From contig NZ_SUMC01000022.1 of assembly GCF_005047355.1 (NCBI RefSeq), positions 1-64,000 of the forward strand: a stretch of 64,000 nucleotides of DNA, written 5' to 3'. The notes beneath the pieces were generated by a model that worked only from the letters and a program-made list of their open reading frames with translations, made no database searches and was not told the origin of the DNA. This stretch comes from Actinacidiphila oryziradicis (lineage in GTDB: Bacteria; Actinomycetota; Actinomycetes; Streptomycetales; Streptomycetaceae). Made by a program: the position numbers and the translations under genes. Below are positions 58,916 through 64,000 of the stretch, piece by piece (position 1 is the stretch's first letter; each line of letters opens with the position of its first letter).

Positions 58916-59689
58916 TCAGGGCCGCCTGGCCAGCTCGTACGATAACGCCCGCGCGGCAGCGCAGACGACGGGCGCGATCCGGTCCAGCCGCAGTCCGCGG
59001 GTGGCGCCGGTCACGGATATCGCGGCGACGGGCAGAGCCCGGGTGCCTGTCCGGGGGCCATAGACCGGGGCGGCCACGGCGGAGACGCCGGCTTCGGCTT
59101 CCTCCCAGTTGACGGCGAAGCCGCGGGCGCGGGTGCGCACCAGGTCCTGCTGCAACAGGCCCGGCAGCACGATCGTGCGCGGGGTGTGGCGCTGCAGGCC
59201 TTTGCTGATGACGGCGGAGAGGCCGCGGCCGGCGCCGTAGGCGAGCAGGGCCTTTCCGGTGGCCGTGCAGTACGCGGGGAGCCGGCCCCCCGCGTGGGAG
59301 GAGATCCGCATGGAGCGGTGTCCGCTGAGCTTCTCCAGGAAGAGGGCGTCGGTGCCCTCGGCGACGGCCAGGTGCACGTTTTCGTGGGTCGCCTCGTACA
59401 TCTCCTCCAGATACGGCAGGGCCGCCTCGCACAGCCGCCGGTACGGCACCCGTTGGCCCAGCTCGAAGAGGCCGAGGCCGAGCCGGTAGCCGCCTTCGCC
59501 ACGCTCGACCAGACCGGCCTCGGTCAGTTCGGCGAGCAGCCGGTGGACGGTGGACTTGGGCAGCCCGGTGCGGGCGGCGAGGGCGCCGAGGCCGACCTCG
59601 TCCTCGCCCTCGTCGAAGGCGTGCAGCAGCGCCGCCCCGCGCGCCAGCATGGACTGGCCATCGCTCATGTGCGCATCGTCCGGCTTCAT
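58916..59689 (-). CDS. IclR-family transcriptional regulator
   Basis: 257 residues from ATG 59689, whose ATGA overlaps the stop of the decarboxylase gene; ATG 59668 is an alternative. N-terminal winged helix at about 12-75 (LARGAALLHAFDEGEDEVGL, GLPKSTVHRLLAELTEAGLV) and IclR effector domain at about 85-250 (HENVHLAVAEGTDALFLEKL, LPAYCTATGKALLA, GFAVNWEEAEAGVSAVAAPV). Its position at the end of the decarboxylase operon suggests control of aromatic or keto-acid catabolism genes here. The effector is unknown. Confidence 0.92.
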   Translation of the reverse strand: MKPDDAHMSDGQSMLARGAALLHAFDEGEDEVGLGALAARTGLPKSTVHRLLAELTEAGLVERGEGGYRLGLGLFELGQRVPYRRLCEAALPYLEEMYEATHENVHLAVAEGTDALFLEKLSGHRSMRISSHAGGRLPAYCTATGKALLAYGAGRGLSAVISKGLQRHTPRTIVLPGLLQQDLVRTRARGFAVNWEEAEAGVSAVAAPVYGPRTGTRALPVAAISVTGATRGLRLDRIAPVVCAAARALSYELARRP

Positions 59690-61329
59690 CGGTGGCCCCG
59701 CAAGGGGACTTCGACAAGCAGGGGTCCCTCCAGCGCGGCGACGGTGGCGACCGCCTCGCCCAGCTCTTCGGTGTCCCGCACCCGCCCGGCCGGTACGCCG
59801 AAGAACTGTGCCGCCAGCCGCCAGTCGAGTTCTCCCAAGTCCAGGCCCACATAGCGGCCCTGGCTTGCGGAGCGGCCGCCGCGCGCGTCCAGGGTGTCCT
59901 TGAGCGTGCGGTACTCACCGTTGGCGGCAACGACGAAGAGGACAGGCACCTGGTAGCGGGCGGCGGACCACAGGCCCTGCAGGCCGAACATCGCGGAACC
60001 GTCACCCAGGACCGCGACCACGGGCCGGTCGGGCGCGCCGAGCCGGTGGCCGACAGCGGCACCGATGCCCCATCCGAGCCCGCCACCGACGGTATGGACA
60101 TACCCTCCCGGCCGGTCGCGGCGGAGCACCCGGCGTAACTGCACCCCCGTCGTGATCGCCTCCTCAACGAGCACCGCGTCGTCGGGCAGGGAGGTGGCCA
60201 GCGCGTGGGCGGCGGCCAGCGGGTCGAGCGGCGCCCTGCCGCGGGCTGCGAGGGCTTCGAGTTCCAGCTTGCTCCACTCGGCGGTGTGGCTCTCGGTGGC
60301 GGATTCGGTACGGCGCCGGGCGAGTCGCGCGGGCACTTGCTGCCCTATGTGCCCGGCGAGCGCGGCCAGTGACGGCTCCAGCGCCCCGGCCAGTCCGAGA
60401 TCGACGGGAAAGTTTCGGCCCGGCTCGGCGGGGTCGGTGTCCAGCTGAACGACGGTCAGGTGCTCCGGCACCGGCGGGCCGGGGCTCTAGTGGTGCGGGG
60501 CGAAGGCGCGGCAGCCGGCGATGAGCAGGGCGTCGTGGCCCAGAAGGGCCTTGTGTATCCCCGCGTTGACGGGTGGCAGCGGTCCGGCGTAGAGGGGATG
60601 GCTGCCGGGGAAGTCCAGACAGTCGTTCATCGGCTGGTGGTACGTCACCGCGCCGAGCGCCTCCGCGACCCGCACCAGTGCGCCGACCGCGCCGTCCCGG
60701 CCCACTCCGTCCCCGGCGATGATCGCTGGACGGTCGGCCGCCGCGAGCAGCGCCGCCGCCCGGTCGAGGCCGGCCGCAGCGCCTGGCGGCACCATAGGAG
60801 ACCGTGCGGGCACCTCCACGGGCGTGTCGTCGTCCAGGACGTCCATCGGTACGCAGACGAACACCGGGCCCTGTGGCGGGCGCTGGGCGAGCGCGAACGC
60901 CCGGCGCAGCACCACCGGCAGGTCCTGCGGGCGGTGGACCTCCTGGGCGTGCTTGGCCGCGCCCGAGGCGAGGGCGACCAGGTCGCCGGAGAGCATCGGG
61001 TCCTGCAGCAGGTGCCGTTGGTCCTGCTGCCCGGCGACGACCACCAGGGGCGTACGGGACCGGCGGGCGTTGAGCATGCCGATGAGGCCGTTGGCGGTGC
61101 CGGCGGCGACATGCAGGTTGACGAATGCCGGGCGGCCGGTGGCGCGGGCGTAGCCGTCTGCCATGGCGACGACGGCGGCCTCCTGCACCCCGAGGACATA
61201 CTCGGGGGCCTCGCGGCCGGCGAGCGCTTCGGTGAAGGGGAGTTCGGTGGTGCCCGGATTGCCGAACACCCGGTCGACCCCTTCGTCGTCGAGGATGTCC
61301 AGCAGGGCCTGCAGTGCGGTCGTGGTCAT
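59686..61329 (-). pseudogene. Benzoylformate decarboxylase-like ThDP enzyme, interrupted by an in-frame amber codon
   Basis: The reading frame from ATG 61329 to the stop at 59686 (about 547 codons) is continuous except for one TAG at 60487-60489. The first part holds the ThDP enzyme N-domain (VFGNPGTTELPFTEALAGRE, YVLGVQEAAVVAMADGYARA with the catalytic Glu, PAFVNLHVAAGTANG) and central domain to LLIAGCRAFAPHH. After TAG the same frame continues SPGPPVPEHLTVVQLDTDPA and the C-domain with ThDP motif GDGSAMFGLQGLWSAARYQV to VPLRGHR. Tyr or another residue was expected at the stop. A GTG 5 codons later could restart translation, but the two halves would have to assemble. It belongs to an operon with the IclR gene. 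Confidence 0.85.
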
Positions 61330-61357
61330 GACCGGGCGCTTCCTCGTCTCGGTGAGT

Positions 61358-62110
61358 TCATACGCTCATGCCGCCGTCGACCGCTACGGCGGCTCCAGTG
61401 GTGAAACTGGCCTCGTCGCTTGCCAGATGCAGCACCGTGCGCGCGATCTCCTCGGGCGTGGCATGCCGCCCGAGCGGAATCATCGCGTTGAAGGCCTTGG
61501 CCGCGTACTCAGGGGCCTGGCCGGTCGCGGCCGTCTCCATACGGCGCATGAACGGCGTGTCGGTGGGGCCGGGATGGATGGTGTTGACCCGGATGCCACG
61601 GGCGGCGGCCTCACGCGCGGCCACCCGCATCAACCCGACCTGGGCGTGCTTGGCCGCGGCGTAGGCGCTGATACCCGGGTCGGCGGTGAGCCCCGCCACG
61701 CTGGAGTTGATGATCACCGACGCGCCTGGACCCGGGAAGGTGTGTTTCAGTACCAGGAAGGCGCCGGTCACATGGACGTCCAGGACCTCGCGGAAGAGAT
61801 CCTCCGGGTAGTCCTCGATCGCGGCGACGGCCCCGGTGATCCCGGCGTTGCTGAAAACGATGTCGAGCCGCCCGAAACGGGCCAGTCCCTCCTCAACGGC
61901 CCGGGCCACCTGTTCCCCGGCCGTGACATCGGCGGCCGACCCATGGCAGCGCTCGGCACCGACCGACTCGACCACCGCACGCAGCGCCGCCTTGTCGAGC
62001 CCCACCAGGTGTACCTGGGCCCCCTCTGCCGCGAAGAGCCGTGCGGTGGCGAGCCCGATGCCGCTCTCCCCGCCCGTGATCAGAGCGACCTTCCGGTCGA
62101 GGCGTCCCAT
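61358..62110 (-). CDS. Short-chain dehydrogenase/reductase
   Basis: 250 residues from ATG 62110 with GGGAGATCACCTG upstream. Typical classical SDR: TGGESGIG (12-19), NAGI, the catalytic Ser in INSSVAGL, YAAAK with Tyr and Lys, and PGPTDTPFMRRM. The C-terminal DGGMSV is the usual end. Flanked by the decarboxylase-like gene and the ABC ATPase on the same strand, it may reduce or oxidise an intermediate of the same catabolic route. Substrate unknown. Confidence 0.93.
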   Translation of the reverse strand: MGRLDRKVALITGGESGIGLATARLFAAEGAQVHLVGLDKAALRAVVESVGAERCHGSAADVTAGEQVARAVEEGLARFGRLDIVFSNAGITGAVAAIEDYPEDLFREVLDVHVTGAFLVLKHTFPGPGASVIINSSVAGLTADPGISAYAAAKHAQVGLMRVAAREAAARGIRVNTIHPGPTDTPFMRRMETAATGQAPEYAAKAFNAMIPLGRHATPEEIARTVLHLASDEASFTTGAAVAVDGGMSV

Positions 62111-62133
62111 CAGGTGATCTCCCTTGGTGTCCC

Positions 62134-63654
62134 TCACGTGCCTGTGGTGCCGGCGAAGCCGGCGTTCATAGCGACGCTCAGGCCGCGCTCCGTCAACTCC
62201 GGGCCCGACAGCTCCCGTACGATCCGCCCCCGTTGGAAGACCAGCACCCGGTCGCACAGCTCCACCAGCTCGGCCAGGTCGGTCGAGGCCACCAGCACTG
62301 CCTTCCCGGCCTCCTTCAGCTCCCGCACGATTCCGTGCATTTCGGCCCGCGCGCCAATGTCCACACCCCGGGTCGGGTCATCGAGGACGACCACCTGTGG
62401 ATCGATGTCGAGCCATTTCGCGAAGACGACCTTCTGTTGGTTGCCACCGGACAGCGACCGAACGGGCGTCAGCGCGTGGCCGTGCAGCCGCAGGCGTTCG
62501 GCGTGCGCGGTGGCGCGGGCGATGTGCCGACCGCGGTGCAGCCAGAGCGGGCCCTCGCCGCGGGCGAGCCAGGAGACGGCCGAGGTGTTCTCCCAGACCG
62601 TACGGTCCAGCATCAGCCCGTAGCGTTTGCGATCGCTGGGGACGAAGGCCACCCCGGCCCTGACCGCCCGGCGCACGTCGCGCGGCGGAGGGTCGCCGCC
62701 AGGCAGGACCACGAGACCGGAGGTGGGCCGGGCGCGCCCGCACACCACTTCCAGAGCGGCAAGGTGCCCGGCACCCTGGAGCCCGGCGAAGCCGGTGATC
62801 TCTCCGGGAGCCGCCTCGAAGCTCACATCGTGCAGCCGTCGCCCGACGCTGACCTTGGTGAAGGCCAGCCGCCGTGCCGTGGGCGGTCCCTGCCCCGCAC
62901 CAGGATCCGGTTTTCGCAACTCCCCGGGCGTGTCGCCGAGCATGGCCTCGACCAGCACGTCCAGCGGCACCTGGGCGACCGGGGTGCCGTCCATGACGTT
63001 CCGGCCGTCCCGCAGGACACTGATCCGGTCCGCGAGCTGCCGAACCTCTTCCAGGAAGTGGGAGATGTAGAGCACTGCCAGGCCTTGGCCCACCAGCCTG
63101 CGGACGACGGCGAAGAGCCGTTCGACGGCGTCGACGGGAAGCGCCGAGGTGGGCTCGTCGAGGACCAGGACGCGCGGGTGCTCCAGCAGTGCCCGGCTGA
63201 TCTCGACCAGTTGCTGGTCGGCGAGGTCCAGGCGGCCGAGCGGGGCGCGCCAGGAGATGCCCGACAGCCCCAGCTCGCCAAGGACCGTACGGGCCTTCTC
63301 CCGGGCTCGGGCCGGGCTGGTCAGCCCTGCCCGGCGCGGCGGGCCGTACGGGAACAGGTTCTCGAGCACGGACAGGTCCGGGAAGAGGCTGAGCTCCTGG
63401 GCGACGACGGCGATGCCTACCTCGGCGGCCTTGCGCGCCCCGGCGAAGGGGACCGGCACGCCCTCCAGCTCCACGACGCCCGCGTCCGGCCGTTCGATGC
63501 CGAGCAACACCTTGACCAGGGTTGACTTGCCGGCGCCGTTCTCCCCGGCCAGGGCATGCACTTCACCGGCGGCCAGCGCGATACCCGCCCCGTCGAGGGC
63601 CAGGACGCCGCCGTAGGCCTTGGTCAGGCCGCGGGCGGCGAGTACGGGCGCCAT
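62134..63654 (-). CDS. Sugar-type ABC transporter ATP-binding protein, two fused ATPase domains
   Basis: 506 residues from ATG 63654. The first ATPase domain has Walker A GENGAGKST, Q-loop AVVAQELSLFPDLSV, signature-like DLADQQLVEISRAL and Walker B VLVLDEPTSALP. The second (from about 255) has a degenerate P-loop GLQGAGHLA, the intact signature RSLSGGNQQKVVFAKWLDID, and Walker B VVVLDDPTRGVDIGA. This two-domain form is that of RbsA/MglA/AraG carbohydrate importers. Its binding protein follows upstream at the right edge; the permease gene is outside the window or not adjacent. Substrate: probably a sugar or a related compound. Confidence 0.93.
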   Translation of the reverse strand: MAPVLAARGLTKAYGGVLALDGAGIALAAGEVHALAGENGAGKSTLVKVLLGIERPDAGVVELEGVPVPFAGARKAAEVGIAVVAQELSLFPDLSVLENLFPYGPPRRAGLTSPARAREKARTVLGELGLSGISWRAPLGRLDLADQQLVEISRALLEHPRVLVLDEPTSALPVDAVERLFAVVRRLVGQGLAVLYISHFLEEVRQLADRISVLRDGRNVMDGTPVAQVPLDVLVEAMLGDTPGELRKPDPGAGQGPPTARRLAFTKVSVGRRLHDVSFEAAPGEITGFAGLQGAGHLAALEVVCGRARPTSGLVVLPGGDPPPRDVRRAVRAGVAFVPSDRKRYGLMLDRTVWENTSAVSWLARGEGPLWLHRGRHIARATAHAERLRLHGHALTPVRSLSGGNQQKVVFAKWLDIDPQVVVLDDPTRGVDIGARAEMHGIVRELKEAGKAVLVASTDLAELVELCDRVLVFQRGRIVRELSGPELTERGLSVAMNAGFAGTTGT

Positions 63655-63655
63655 A

Positions 63656-64000
63656 TCAGCGCTCGTCCTTCAGCGGCTGGAGATGGTCCGACTGGTTGGC
63701 CAGCAGTTCGTCGATCTGCTTCTTGGACCAGTGGTAGGCGGCATCGGTGCTCTTCTGCCGCGCGATCACCTCGTCGACATTGCTCTTGTCGACGACGAGG
63801 CTCGGCATCCTGAACCAGCCCGTGGGCAGCCTCTTCCCGTTTTTGACGGCGTCGATGAGGACGGCGGTGGCGATGTAGCCCTTGAGAAAGTGCTCGGGGT
63901 CGACGGTGCAGAAGTTGGCACCGCTCTTGACGTACTCAAGGGTCTTGACATCCACATCCGCGGCGGCCACCAGATATGTCCCTTTCTCCCTCTCCTTGAT
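63656..64000 (-). CDS. Periplasmic-binding-protein-like sugar ABC substrate-binding protein, C-terminal part, cut by window edge
   Basis: The minus-strand frame is open from the window edge to the stop at 63656, one base before the ATPase start. It reads TYLVAAADVDVKTLEYVKSG, FCTVDPEHFLKGYIATAVLI, DAVKNGKRLPTGWFRMPSLV and ends SDHLQPLKDER. This is the C-terminal lobe of a Peripla_BP_4-type (ribose/rhizopine-like) binding protein. The signal peptide and N-terminal lobe lie outside. It feeds the ABC ATPase directly downstream. Confidence 0.85.
   Translation of the reverse strand: MKEREKGTYLVAAADVDVKTLEYVKSGANFCTVDPEHFLKGYIATAVLIDAVKNGKRLPTGWFRMPSLVVDKSNVDEVIARQKSTDAAYHWSKKQIDELLANQSDHLQPLKDER

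Noticed and set aside
1..64000. CRISPR arrays, tRNA or rRNA genes
   Set aside because: No regular repeat-spacer pattern, cloverleaf or rRNA-like block was found on reading both strands; a covariance-model scan would be needed to be certain.

Overview
The window is high-GC actinobacterial chromosome with Streptomyces-type gene content: sepH, a cvn conservon, cutRS, an APC-type permease / TrkA / DUF3159 / OB-fold block, dut, DUF4193, and GTG or TTG starts with AGGAGG-like ribosome sites. From memory, the order from parC (about 57 kb) back to the RNA methyltransferase (about 10 kb) follows the conserved block containing ptsH, pat, sepH, hemH, suhB, cutRS, dut and kdpDE in Streptomyces coelicolor. 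Part of it (methyltransferase, permease, two TrkA genes, DUF3159, OB-fold, DUF3710, dut, DUF3093, DUF4193, suhB) also matches the Mycobacterium tuberculosis Rv2689c-Rv2701c neighbourhood. I could not run a search to confirm this.

Layout. 1-10.1 kb is accessory and partly decayed: a GntR gene cut by the window edge, a headless CBM35-lectin remnant, an SDR without the usual YxxxK, a broken AraC gene, a TetR/P450/ferredoxin unit with a clear operator, a DMT transporter, a secreted GH64 glucanase with a LacI-type palindrome upstream, then a graveyard (frameshifted coiled-coil protein, truncated contractile-injection-system tail protein, IS110 remnant). 10.1-21.9 kb looks like a potassium-homeostasis block: two KimA/YdaO-like permeases, two TrkA/RCK proteins and KdpDE without the Kdp pump. 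22.4-36 kb is housekeeping: DUF3710, dut, thioesterase, SDR, DUF3093, DUF4193, cutRS, inositol phosphatase, coproporphyrin ferrochelatase, MFS, lactone oxidase and sepH. 36-46 kb holds a sulfurtransferase, a glyoxalase-fold protein, an acyl-CoA dehydrogenase, a complete conservon with a GAF protein, thymidine kinase and an alkaline-phosphatase-fold enzyme. 46-58 kb holds the Pat acetyltransferase, HPr, a GntR regulator, an M23 peptidase under a ydaO-type c-di-AMP riboswitch, an M16 peptidase pair, parC and a sucrase/ferredoxin-like gene. 58-64 kb is a second decaying catabolic region: broken ABC substrate-binding and permease genes, a response-regulator scrap, an IclR regulator, a benzoylformate-decarboxylase-like gene split by one in-frame amber codon, an SDR, and a sugar-type ABC ATPase with the end of its binding protein.

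How the genes may work together. The KimA-like, TrkA-like and KdpDE genes, together with the riboswitch-controlled cell-wall hydrolase about 30 kb away, would all fit a K+/c-di-AMP/turgor theme. CutRS responds to secretion stress in relatives. The P450, ferredoxin and TetR genes form one regulated oxidation unit. No tRNA, rRNA, CRISPR array or intact insertion sequence was seen. The most unusual items are the amber-split decarboxylase, the two tandem duplications in the leaders of the kdpD and cutR two-component genes, the orphan injection-system fragment, and the paired KimA-like genes flanking TrkA and KdpDE.
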